Source: Thereva unica
Lineage: Eukaryota; Arthropoda; Insecta; Diptera; Therevidae
Assembly (NCBI GenBank): GCA_949987705.1
Contig: OX465282.1
Location: 82,572,070-82,636,069, forward strand
Reading direction: 5' to 3'
DNA length: 64,000 nucleotides
Positions 32,006-41,274 of the stretch are shown piece after piece. Within the stretch, counting starts at the first letter, position 1. The number at the start of each line of letters is the position of its first letter. The notes beneath the pieces were generated by a model that ran no database searches, was not told the DNA's origin, and saw only the letters and a program-made list of their open reading frames with translations. The position numbers and the translations under genes were made by a program.

Positions 32006-32979
32006 TTAGTTCTTCTTTGTACTACAGTCTGGTGTGACTATCGGACCATTGTCTTCTATAGGCAGCACGCTTACTTTTGTTATGGGTCGTGTTAAGGTTG
32101 TTTCCTTGCATCTTATCGTTACAACTCGGACCATTCCATCTCTTCCTGGATGCACTTCAAAGATTCGTCCCAGTGCCCAGTTTGTTGGCGGTAATCGTTC
32201 ATCTTTGATTAATACCAAATCACCGATCTTTACGTTTGGAGTTCGATGTAGCCATTTAGGCCTTTGCTGTAGTTGATGTAGGTAATCTGTCTGCCATTGC
32301 CTCCAGAAGGTTTGATTTATTTGCTGCAGCATTTGCCATCTGCTTGTGATCCTGATGTTGGGTTCTAATAAATAGTTATCTGCTAGAGCTAGGATTGCGT
32401 TACCGATTAAAAAGTGTCCTGGTGTTAGGACTGCTAAGTCTTCCATATCATTTGTTATAGGGGATAATGGTCGCGAGTTGAGACAAGCTTCTATTTGCGT
32501 TAAGAGTGTGCTTAATTCTTCAAAGGTCATTATTGTATTCCCTGTTGTTCTTTTCAGGTGGTGTTTTATGGACTTTACTCCACTTTCCCAGATACCACCA
32601 AAATGCGGTGAACCTGGCGGGATGAAGTGCCATTCAGTGCTGGCTTCCTCGATGGATGCGAAGACTTCTTCTGATATTCCCCAATCCTTTTGCATGTTGA
32701 TTTGTACCATTCGTCTGCTGGCTCCAATAAAGTTAGTACCACAGTCACTGTACAAGTGGCTGATTCTGCCGCGTCTAGATGTGAATCGACGGAAGGCAGC
32801 GATGAATGCGTCTGAAGTCATGTCGCTTCCTGCTTCGAGATGCAACGCCTTGATAGCCATGCAGACAAAGATGCAAATGTATCCTTTGAAAGTTCGCACT
32901 CTCCCTCTACATTTCGATTCTCTTATTATTGTCAAGGGACCGCAAAAGTCTACTCCTGTGTGTGTAAATGGATGACTTG
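32006..32979 (-). pseudogene. BEL1 integrase catalytic core and C-terminal domain
   Basis: This integrase inserts element cDNA. It shows the BEL order FTHTGVDFCGPL (first Asp), HLYSDCGTNFIGASR (second Asp) and [17 protein letters not shown] (Glu). Downstream are [25 protein letters not shown] and the C-terminal WALGRIFEVHPGRDGMVRVV. The zinc-binding N-terminal domain lies at 34878-35089, separated by the solo LTR. The open segment 32006-32979 has no internal stop; the frame ends RPITKVSVLPIEDNG and is followed by the envelope start within about 140 bases. Confidence 0.85.
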
Positions 32980-34877
32980 TGTAATGTGAACCCTGGGTTG
33001 GTTTGCCCGAAGAAGACAACCCCGGATCCGCATACAAAAAAACTAAATAATTTTGAACAACAACAAAATCAAAGGATGTAAATCAACACATCGGCGGTAC
33101 CCCGGGCCTCCAGAAAAGGGCTGGCTCGTCGGGGGGTCGTGGGATGGCAGGACTCCAGAGGTACCACTTACATCGGTGCATCACCACTCACCTGTAATTG
33201 AAGGTCCTCCCATCATCAGGGCGGACGAGGATAACATATTGGAGCAAGGAGGGTGCCTGAAAACTAGAATTCATGGAGAGAGTGAACCGCCGCTAAGCCA
33301 TAATAGTATGCCTTTAGCCCATCATTAGGAAATCAAGAATATAACCATCAACCAAGTTCATTAATATAACAGTTACATTTATTGATAAAACTATTTGAAC
33401 ACTATTGAACAACAAACTCAATTCCCAAATCAATAAAAAAATTAAACACCATCAAGTGTACAAAGAAAACCTATAACTATCCATTATGTATCAAGAACGT
33501 TACCTATTACGATTTTCACAAACATCAAATAACACCGATACTACCCATATCTAAGTCGCTTGACCAAGTCGTAACGACCACATACTAACGGGATTAATTG
33601 TGCCCTGTAATTAATTAGTTACTACTATACCTAAATGCGCTGGTACCAGTCCGTTTGATGTTCCAATTATTTGAACCTGTGTTATGACAAGCAATCACAA
33701 CCTTTACGACCTAGTCAGTGCGTTACAAACAAAACCAAACGGTTAGCAGCCCAAGCAATCTTGGTGCACTATCACTACCACTACTACTCATTAAATCACA
33801 ACCAACCAAGTGTAAAATATTGTAATAAAAAAACTTGACAATAAAAAAAATCTAAAAAATTAGAGTGTAAAACAAAGTAAACAAATCGATAAACTTCATG
33901 GTATCAAACTTCATATGTAAATATTTCAAATATTAATCAAAATTATTTGAAGACAAAACAAGACAATTTTATTGATTTTAATCAGCGTTTATCCTTTTAT
34001 ATTGGTAATTCGTCAGAGATTCGTCTTTCCGAGATTTTCCTCCTTCAACAACGGTTCGGTGAAAACTTTAGTCGGATGCCCTGCGAGCTGGTTTAACCAA
34101 AACCAAAATTTAATTTTCTATTTTGCTTGGTGTCAGCCCAGTAATTTGGGACCTCGGGGTGCAGTACGATCGCACTAGGTACCCTTTTCGTATATACTTA
34201 TTGCACAACCTTATCTCTAATGTAGATACTTATCTGAAACCATCTTTTGTTAAATCTTCAAGGCTTCATCCTCCTCCTCGTTGTTATTTTTGGGGGGTCG
34301 ACTTCCTACATCCTCGCCGAGAATACTTTTCGGGCTTCATGAGTTCTGTGTCTTGATGGGGGAGTTGTTCGGTCCTTTTCTAATTTCTACCTACACCTTG
34401 CTGAATCTCTGGTCGCTCCACTGGCAAACACCTATCGCTGCCGTCTCCACCGCGGCCTAGAATCTCGGTGATTTGTCCAGCTCTTCCTTCTAGTTAATCG
34501 TCCTTCTGGTTTGGGGTCTCCGGCTGGATATCCAAACACGGCAATTATTTTATAAATTAATATTTTCCGAACTTTTCGGCTCACAAAAAAAAAAATACGG
34601 ACGGCTCAACAAAAATAGCTTTAGTCCTTAATTTTTTTGTTTTTTATTGTTCGTATCTGGTTCACAACACCTCCCGACCGAGACTGCCTTTTTTTTCATT
34701 TTTTTCTCAAAAAACTCCTTTTCTTTGTTTTCCCCAGGCCTCCCTTTTCCCGAAAAAAAATCCGTGACTTTCTCAAAAAAATTACTTTTCTTCCTAACTC
34801 AGTATTTTTAAAAGAATATTGCCTGAAAAGTTGCTATATGCCAGATTTCTATCCGGGGGGGTAAGTCAGCCGTTACA
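32980..34877. mobile_element. Solo LTR of ~1.9 kb inside BEL1 integrase
   Basis: The insertion starts TGTAATGTGAACC and ends GCCGTTACA, giving TGTAAY...RTTACA inverted ends. It is flanked by CTTG (or ACTTG if the shared A is counted) at 32976-32979 and 34878-34881. Removing it restores the integrase text KPS/HPFTHTGVDF. It has no coding capacity. Read on the minus strand it starts TGTAACGGCTGAC, a start common in insect Gypsy LTRs. Its length is large for an LTR. No second copy is in the window. Confidence 0.7.
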
Positions 34878-35089
34878 CTTGGCTTTATACGATACTCTGG
34901 TAAGTCACCCATCAGTTGCTGACTTGTAGCTGCCTTCTGTTTCCAGCATGGAAGACATGTATGTATTCGCTGTCTTATGAGATTTCTGGCCGCTACTATC
35001 CAGAAATCCTTTCTTATCATAGCTGTCACTAATTGTGCTCCTCCGTGTAACGTGATTCTATGGGCATCATCAATTAGCAGGTTGGTCAC
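34878..35089 (-). pseudogene. BEL1 integrase zinc-binding domain
   Basis: The frame shows DDAHRITLHGGAQLVTAMIR, QRIHTCLPCWKQKAA and MGDLPEYRIKPS, the HHCC domain of BEL integrases that precedes the catalytic core. It reaches the solo-LTR junction at 34878. Upstream (rightward) it is cut by the Harbinger element at 35171. Confidence 0.8.
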
Positions 35090-35319
35090 TGTGCTTCTAG
35101 CTGGAATTACAATCGGAAATCGCTCGTTGTAGCTTAAGTGAGCGTGAGCGTAATCGGCCTCCTACTCTTAAGGTGGCCACAGACGTCGTTCTTTTTTGGC
35201 AGTTTTAACTGCACGGGTAAAACTGTACGGGTAAACACGAACAACGACCATATCCACACACTAGGCGTTGCTTCGTTCAGTTTTTCTGAAATCGTGGCGT
35301 TATCAGCATCTGATCTGCT

Positions 35320-37180
35320 ATGATGGATCGTACGACAACATTAGCAGTTGCGGCCGCAGTGGCAATAAAATTAAAATTTTCAAAAACAAAACGTTCAAAA
35401 TGGACTAAAGAATGGTTACTAAAACGAAGACAGTTTTCACACGTAAATCTCTTAAATGAATTACGACTAGAACCAGGAGATTGGTTTAATTATCTGCGAA
35501 TGGACGAAGAAACGTATTTAGAGCTGCTCACTTTAGTAACACCATTAATACAAAAACAAGATACCTTTATGAGAAAAAGTATTTCATCACATGAGCGTCT
35601 TGTTTTAAAACACAATTACTTAAAGGTAAGAAGAAATTATTTATTTTCTTTAACAGGAGACAAAACTAAAAATACATTACTAAAAGAAATATAATGAATG
35701 AAAGGATATTTAGTTACAAATCAGTAGCATCGGGTGAAAAAGTTCCCAAAAAGTATCTCGCATTTCCATGTGTTTGTTGAGAAGCAAGTATTTGATTAGA
35801 TTTATTTCCGTAGTCTCTTCCGTTATCAAAATCCACATGAGAGCTCGTGCAATCAGATTGCTGATTCTGATAATAGCGGTTTGAGTTAATAGAAGGATTT
35901 GTAGCAAACTGTTGTTGATTTACTCCTTTGTTTGTTAAAGACATTTTTGTATTTCTTGTAATGTTTCCCAATGCAGCTTCAAAGAGAACGTCAGATATAA
36001 ATTTTTCCGCCATTAAAGCAGCATCACGGGGTAACTCTCTCAATTTGTTGGCAAAATTTTTTCCTCTAACTTCAAAGTTGTCTTCTTCAATATTCTTATC
36101 CAGCTTTGCACTCACTTTCTCCAAAACTTCGTCGGCTCTGTCCTTTATGTTACGCTTTCTTTTGTTACTAACGGAAGAACGTACTGAAGGAGTATTGGAA
36201 CATGCTGACAGCGCCCGATCAGTGCATACATTCTTTTCAAAAGGAGATGCCGGGGATAGTATGGGGGTAAAGTTATATTCATCCTGAAAGAAAACAATTG
36301 TATTAAAATAAATTATGCAAGAATTAGCTATGATTGTTAAATATAAGTTATATTCATAAGGTTTTTTTATTTTAGTTTCCCAGAACCGAAGAAGAATGGG
36401 AAATCATAGCCGAAACATTTGAAAAAAAAGTGGAATTTTCCTCATTGTTTAGGTGCTGTAGATGGAAAGCACATAGATATAGTGCCACCTCCAAATAGCG
36501 GTTCTTTTTATTGGAATTACAAAGGCAGACATAGTGTCGTATTAATGGCGATCGCTAATGCGAATTATGAATTTATCATGTGCGATTGTGGCACAAATGG
36601 TAGAGTATCTGATGGTGGTGTAATTGAAAACACTTTGTTTTATGATAAACTTATAAATGGAACTCTTAAATTACCATCCAGTTGTAAAACAAATAACACT
36701 AATGAATCACTGCCCTATGCCTTTATTGGAGATGAAGCTTTCGCGTTGAGAGACAATTTTTTAAAACCATTCAGCCAAAAAGAATTGAACAGAGAAAGAA
36801 GAATATTTAACTACAGATTATCCAGAGCACGCCGCATAATAGAAAATGCATTTGGAATAATGGTTGCAAGATTCAGGATCTTTCATTCTCCAATAAATTT
36901 AAAATTAGAAAATATTGATAAAATCGTTATGACATGTTGCATTCTTCATAACTTTCTGATTAGGAAGCGCCAGGAAAATTATGCACCTTCAACTTGTTTT
37001 TATTCAGAAGATTACAGCACAGGGCACATAGAAAATGGCTTAAGCGCAGAACAAGCAACTGCTAATTTACAGCGTGGACACAACAGACATGCATCTGAAG
37101 AAGCAAAAAGGGTCCGTAATTTATTTATGAGTTACTTTCATAATGAAGGATCAGTACCCTGGCAACAAAACTTTGTTTAA
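35320..37180 (+). pseudogene. Harbinger transposase (DDE_Tnp_4), two exons, defective
   Basis: This is the catalytic transposase of the PIF/Harbinger family. Exon 1 (35320-35625) runs from the ATG through RSKWTKEWLLKRRQFSHVNL and SISSHERLVLKHNYLK. It ends at AAG/GTAAGA. The acceptor TTTTAG at 36375 opens exon 2 with FPRTEEEWEI in the same phase. Exon 2 carries GAVDGKHIDI (first Asp), GTNGRVSDGGV, IGDEAFAL (second Asp) and ARRIIENAFGIMVARFRI (Glu). The block expected between ERLV and YLKFPRT, including the usual LRYLATG motif, is missing by an in-frame deletion of perhaps 45-50 residues. A run of eight A (36422-36429) is one base too long, shifting FEKKWNF out of frame. The intron (35626-36375) contains the opposite-strand exon of the MADF gene. 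Confidence 0.85.
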
Positions 37181-37649
37181 TACTTTGTTGAACTAGATTT
37201 CTTAAGATTTATTTTTATTAATAAACATAATGTACATATAAACAAAAAATATAGTTTTTACTTACTTGCTTGCTATTTGTCTCCTCATCAATATTAGATA
37301 CTGTTTCTCTCGGTGTTTCCTGGTCTGTAAGGAATAATAAATATTCGTAGTACCACAAATGGGGCTTGTACACCTCAGCAGTCCCCGAACCAGATTTCTT
37401 AGATTGTCTTACTTTTTTTAGCTCCTTTCGGAAGCAACCACGTAGGGAGTCGATTTTCTTTTTAACTGATTCTTTTGTTGCAGTGTTATCTACTTCTTGT
37501 AGTTTTACTATCATTTCTTCGTAAGCTTTATTTTTTTTATCTCGGTCAGAATAGTCTGTTGATTTAATTTTCCAAAGGCACAGATAGCTTCTATATAATT
37601 CTACGAAGTCAATTATAAATTGTTTGCTGAAACTCCGTAGGTCTGTCAT
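35714..37649 (-). CDS. MADF-domain accessory protein of the Harbinger element, two exons
   Basis: Many PIF/Harbinger elements encode a Myb/SANT- or MADF-type DNA-binding partner that helps the transposase enter the nucleus and bind the ends; that role is inferred here from family knowledge. Exon 1 (37266-37649) starts MTDLRSFSKQFIIDFVELYR and shows WKIKSTDYSDRDKKNKAYEE, VKKKIDSLRGCFRKELKKVR and PHLWYYEYLLFL, a full MADF domain. It ends SKQ/GTAAGT. The acceptor CTTTCAG precedes exon 2 (35714-36283), which begins DEYNFTP, has a basic SNKRKRNIKDRADEV patch and a helical C-terminal block LRELPRDAALMAEKFISDVL that may correspond to a BESS-like motif. The reading frame is intact across the predicted splice. 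The intron (36284-37265) contains transposase exon 2 on the other strand. Confidence 0.75.
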
Positions 37650-37979
37650 TTTGAACAAGAACAAAATTTCTATTAACATCAAAACATAAAATAATTCAAG
37701 CTGCGAGGAAGTCGAAACTGACAAAATCCGTCCTTTTTAACTGCCTCGTCCACACACCAGCCGACTTGAACGAACACGATTGAAAACGGACGGTTAAAAT
37801 CAAGCTGCGGCAGATTTTTTTGAACGCCGGCAAGAAGGACGGTTTTTGGCCACACACAGACCTTTTTACCCGTACAGTTTTACCCGTGCGGTTAAAACTG
37901 CCAAAAAAGAACGACGTCTGTGGCCACCTTTAGGATTTCTTCAGGGTCAAGGAAGGGGTTTAGGCTGAGAATTGAACTT

Positions 37980-38339
37980 TTAGAAGGTAATTGTTTTTGA
38001 CTCTTTAATGCCATAATTTCTTCCATAAAGTGTTTTTTTTTGTAGTATCTGGATGATATTGTTCTTGGCCTTTTTTAATTCGTTAATTCTCATATGACCT
38101 CGCGTTTTGACCTTGGTGCTTGCCGTGCAATTAGTCATGAATCTGTTGCAGTAAGCTGTGACTCTAACTAATTTTCCCCATGAAGAGTAGTGCTCCAGTA
38201 GTCTGGTAACGAATTCATTTTCCAAGGTGGTGATTAAAGTGACGGCTCCTTTCGCTTCCAGCTGTGTCTCCTGAACTTGTTCCTGTGATGGCCAGTGCTC
38301 CTTGGATTTGACAAGCCAAGTAGGCCCATTCCACCACAA
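37980..38339 (-). pseudogene. BEL1 RNase H-integrase connection region
   Basis: The frame starts [20 protein letters not shown] and shows [20 protein letters not shown] and [15 protein letters not shown], the connection between RNase H and integrase in BEL/Pao polyproteins. A frame change near 38340 separates it from the RNase H domain, and the Harbinger element begins about 50 bp to the left. Confidence 0.75.
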
Positions 38340-38347
38340 CGTATGGC

Positions 38348-38794
38348 CTATGAGAGATTGAGCCGAGATTCCTCTGCTTGCGGAATCTGCTGGATTGTCC
38401 TGCTACTGCATCTTTGAAGGATGTCACTGACTCGATTTGCGATAAACGTCTTCCATCTTGATAGGTGCCCTCGTAGCCATGATAATACTATAGTGGAGTC
38501 ACTCCAAAGATGAATATGAATTGGCTTGCTTGGAAGTATCAGTTGTGTCCTTTGTACTAATTTTGCTAGTAGGGACGCGGCACATAACTCCAATCTCGAG
38601 AGGCTTATCTGCTTGACTGGCGCTACTCTTGTTTTAGCTGTTAGCAGTGATGTTTTTGTTTTATTGTTAGCTTTAACGACTACGTATAATACAGCTGCAT
38701 AAGCTAGATTCGATGCGTCACAGAATCCATGTAGTTCATATTCTTCATCCTTGCGTGTTTGTAACCAGCGTGGAATTGTAAGTTCCTCGATCAT
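38348..38794 (-). pseudogene. BEL1 RNase H domain
   Basis: The frame shows the BEL-type RNase H pattern: YELHGFCDASNLAYAAVLYV, KQISLSRLELCAASLLAKLV, IHLWSDSTIVLSWLRGHLSR and FIANRVSDILQR, followed by IPQAEESRL where NPADxxSRG is expected (frameshifted). It degrades the RNA strand after cDNA synthesis in functional copies. Confidence 0.85.
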
Positions 38795-38799
38795 GTGAA

Positions 38800-39290
38800 G
38801 TTGGTTCCTGAAGTCTCGCTAAGGCTTTGAGGTAGTAGGTGATCCCATTCGCCTTTCTCAAGACACACCTTTTGCATTAGTATTTTAGCTGAAATTACTA
38901 TTGGGCTTAACCACCTAATGGATCAAAAAGTAGAGATATTTCTGATAATAGCTCTCGCTTAGTCTCCACCTTTCTTGAATTGTTCTTGATTTTAAAATGA
39001 AATATGTCAGTGACGGGGTTCCAATGAATCCCTAATGTTTTGATCGTAGTGTTGATGTTGACATCGGGAGGGCCTTTCAGCTCCCCCTCTTGAATTGCTA
39101 TATCACGTAATGCTTGGTTGTGATTGCTGGTCCATTTTGTAGGTGCAGACCGGATTCTCTGAATATTTTTCGTACCTCTTCTATTAGATAAAGGGCTTCG
39201 GGGGTTGAATCTGCTCCTGACATTAGATCATCCACATAAAAATCTTCTAAAACTATCCTTGCCGCTCTTTCGGACTGAGACGCGGCGCAC
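38800..39290 (-). pseudogene. BEL1 reverse transcriptase C-terminal fragment
   Basis: Reading leftward, LCAASQSERAARIVLEDF is followed by the catalytic box FYVDDLMSGADS (39208-39240) and LIEEVRKIFRE, then degenerate thumb sequence with several stops. Everything upstream of the box is missing; unrelated AT-rich sequence begins at about 39291. Confidence 0.8.
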
Positions 39291-39540
39291 AGTGGGAGAT
39301 TTTGTTTTTTTTTTACTCAAAATCTAATATCTCAAGAAAGAAAAAAGATAGAGCACTCATTTTTATTTTATTTTCTTTGTAATTGAATAGGGAATTAAGG
39401 AAAACTATTGAGAACGTGAGAAAATGAAAACCTAACCTGCAAATTGTTGTGCCTGAGAAAATGGGAACTAATTCTGAAGTTAAACGGGCGACTTTTGTAT
39501 AATCCGCCATTTTGGGGGCTTTATATTTGTAGAGTCGGGG
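39291..39540. other. Unclassified AT-rich segment between BEL1 and Gypsy1 gag
   Basis: No domain is recognised. It begins with a T/A-rich stretch (CTCAAAATCTAATATCTCAA) and contains a minus-strand 65-codon frame (39313-39510) with no known motif. It may be the end of another element that caused the loss of the BEL1 5' half. Confidence 0.4.
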
Positions 39541-39639
39541 TCTTCTAATGTAAGTTCCTTTTCGGAGTCTTAAAATGATACACTAACCCAATTAAGTAAC
39601 ACTTCGCCCTTACTTCGATCCCTGACGCTACATACTTGC

Positions 39640-40071
39640 AGAATTATCTAATTCCTGCCTACTTAAATCTTGGGGATCTTCTATTTCCTTACTTTCTAGC
39701 GTGGTTAGGCCCGGGAATTCTTTAAAATCCTGGATCTCCTGTACGAACTTCTTGGCAGCCTCTCGCAATTGATCTATTTGAGCGAGTCTTTGCCCCGCGG
39801 CTCTTGGCTACTTGTTTATTGAGCAAATCGTACTGGGGGATCCCTGGCCTGGCCCGCTGCGTAGCCTGCTTGGTGATAAAGGTGCAATGGGTGGGTTTGT
39901 GGACGTGCCTGGTGTGGCAATGGGCACCTGTAGGTCTGCTACTGTTGATTGTAGTGCTGGAACTGTTGATTGTAGTGCTGGGGTAGATGTAATCACGCCT
40001 GTAGCTAACGATGGCGTTTCTGTATCGCTGGAGCTGGATTCGTTGAGTGGGTTTTCGTTGTCCGACATCAA
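39640..40071 (-). pseudogene. Gypsy1 gag, N-terminal part
   Basis: The frame starts at 40071/40068 with MSDNENPLNESSSSDTETPS. It runs through a low-complexity stretch with a duplicated PALQSTV unit (about 39950-39990) and PLSPSRLRSGPGQGSP, then stops at 39808. In another frame the text continues ...FVQEIQDFKEFPGLTTLESK. Only the N-terminal ~170 residues survive; the capsid core is missing. Position just inside the leader, primer site and LTR supports gag of Gypsy1. Confidence 0.65.
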
Positions 40072-40599
40072 CTATTGGGCAGGGATGGAGCCCGCGTAAG
40101 TCCCTCGATGAAATTAAATGGGGGTGAGCGCGTGCCCGCCTGGAGCAGAGACACCGTAGTTGAACACCTCCGAGCGAAGACATAAATACGGTCGTAGGCC
40201 TTTAATTTACTGGCCTCACTTGAAATGGTTACAGGCTGGTAATGTTAGGGGGCTGATAGTCGGAGCAATCGATGATTTAACGTTGGTTCTTGATGATTTA
40301 ACTTTTGATTCCCACGTCGGGGGATCGTCTGTAGTTAGAACGTCCCCTTGTTGGTTCTTAACGAACTTGATCCTGGGCAGGGATGAAGCCCGCGGTAGTC
40401 CACCGGTGGCACCTTTGGGTGCGTTGCAGGGCAGGGAGGTTTCTATCACCTATAGTTGTAACTGCCCTGTTCGTTGTTCGTATAGGATCCGGGGATAGTG
40501 CCTTTTCGATCTCGTGCCCTCAGAACTAGGCTCAGGTACTGAGTTAAAGGGTAAGGGTGCCAACACCCAGCACTTGATCAAATTATAGGCTCGCTCGGA
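40072..40599 (-). other. Gypsy1 5' leader with a duplicated ~24-bp motif
   Basis: There is no gene; other-frame openings look incidental. A motif GGGCAGGGATGRAGCCCGCG occurs at about 40077-40096 and 40376-40395, about 300 bp apart in direct orientation. It could relate to packaging or dimerisation of the genomic RNA, but this is speculation. Confidence 0.5.
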
Positions 40600-40619
40600 T
40601 CCTACCGGCTGAGCCAAAA
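40600..40619 (-). promoter_or_regulatory. Gypsy1 primer binding site, tRNA-Ser type
   Basis: Adjacent to the LTR the minus strand reads TGGCTCAGCCGGTAGGATCC. It matches the complement of a tRNA-Ser 3' end as I recall it (TGGCGCAGCCGGTAGGATT), with about one mismatch over the first 17. The 17.6/297 group of Gypsy elements uses this tRNA. Confidence 0.7.
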
Positions 40620-40861
40620 TGTTGTATACGTGCACAATTGTTTATCGTTAATCCCTTAACTTTATACACTAATGATTATCCGGATCAGCCCAATTGAAAG
40701 AAAGAAATCGTTTTTTTTTTTGTTTATTTATGGGGGATGAAATATATTATTTTGCCTACAATTTATATTTATAATTTATAATAATGTTCATTAAACCTAT
40801 TATCCCTTACAGCGAAATATTCGGCAATAACCGTCCGCCGCCGATTAGAGTTAGAACAACA
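40620..40861 (-). repeat. Gypsy1 5' LTR
   Basis: About 242 bp with inverted ends TGTTGT...ACAACA, directly next to the primer site. The partner 3' LTR must lie left of the window. BEL2 is inserted at its outer edge, with duplication ACTCC beginning at the last A. DNA beyond BEL2 (about 55100-55136) contains a similar CCGCCG...AACAACACT string, so the true outer border may be further out. Confidence 0.65.
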
Positions 40862-40865
40862 CTCC

Positions 40866-41274
40866 TGTTGATAGCTCAGAGTAAACGATTGATTAGATCT
40901 GTTGAAGACCGCACAACTTCAACAATTTGGAGCGGTTTGACTAGATAAAATAAACTGAATGTATGGTTACTGACGTGTTTATTGTAACTGAGCGCTAATG
41001 CTCGTATCTTTTACATATTTATACAATTCTTTATTGCTTAATTAGCAATAATAAAGTTATTGCACCTGAATGCGTGAGTCAAGAGTTCATTCACCAATTT
41101 TTAATTTTCGTTTGTTATTGCTGACATTGCAATTCGATTGCGGGTCGATTCCGTTCAGGTGAATGAGCTTTTGATTCAGCATTTTAATTTATTAATTGTT
41201 TTTCATATAACAACAGAAATTAGGAATTGGCCTAAATCTTAATATTATGTGATGTTTTATATGTGCTGCGCACA
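40866..41274 (-). repeat. BEL2 3' LTR
   Basis: 409 bp, TGTTGATAGC...GCTGCGCACA on the plus strand. On the minus strand an ATATAAAAC TATA-like box lies near the start (41245-41255), and AATAAA-type signals occur mid-LTR. It overlaps the last codons of the envelope (ending ...GGECAQHI). Confidence 0.95.

Larger units (their letters stand above)
35171..37929. mobile_element. PIF/Harbinger DNA transposon with interleaved transposase and MADF genes
   Basis: The element is bounded by ~64-bp inverted repeats (35171-35234, 37866-37929) starting AGGTGGCCACAGACGTCGTT with a single visible difference. It is flanked by a perfect TTA duplication (35168-35170, 37930-37932), the diagnostic target of PIF/Harbinger. 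It contains a HARBI1-type transposase on the plus strand and a MADF-domain gene on the minus strand. The transposase carries a deletion and a one-base shift, so this copy is young but probably not autonomous. Confidence 0.95.
29180..39290 (-). mobile_element. BEL1: BEL/Pao element with chuvirus-type envelope, 5' part missing
   Basis: From right to left the order is RT fragment (38800-39290), RNase H (38348-38794), connection region (37980-38339), integrase (34878-35089 plus 32006-32979), envelope (29831-31870) and 3' LTR. It is interrupted by a 1.9-kb solo LTR and a Harbinger element. Gag, protease, most of the RT and the 5' LTR are absent. The order RT-RNase H-integrase-env and the YVDD box are typical of BEL/Pao. 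Several frameshifts show it is inactive. Confidence 0.8.

Noticed and set aside
32478..32975. 165-codon plus-strand frame opposite the BEL1 integrase
   Set aside because: It is the antisense shadow of conserved integrase codons and shows no motif of its own.
33053..33328. 91-codon plus-strand frame in the 1.9-kb insertion
   Set aside because: No domain and located in a probable LTR; likely chance opening.
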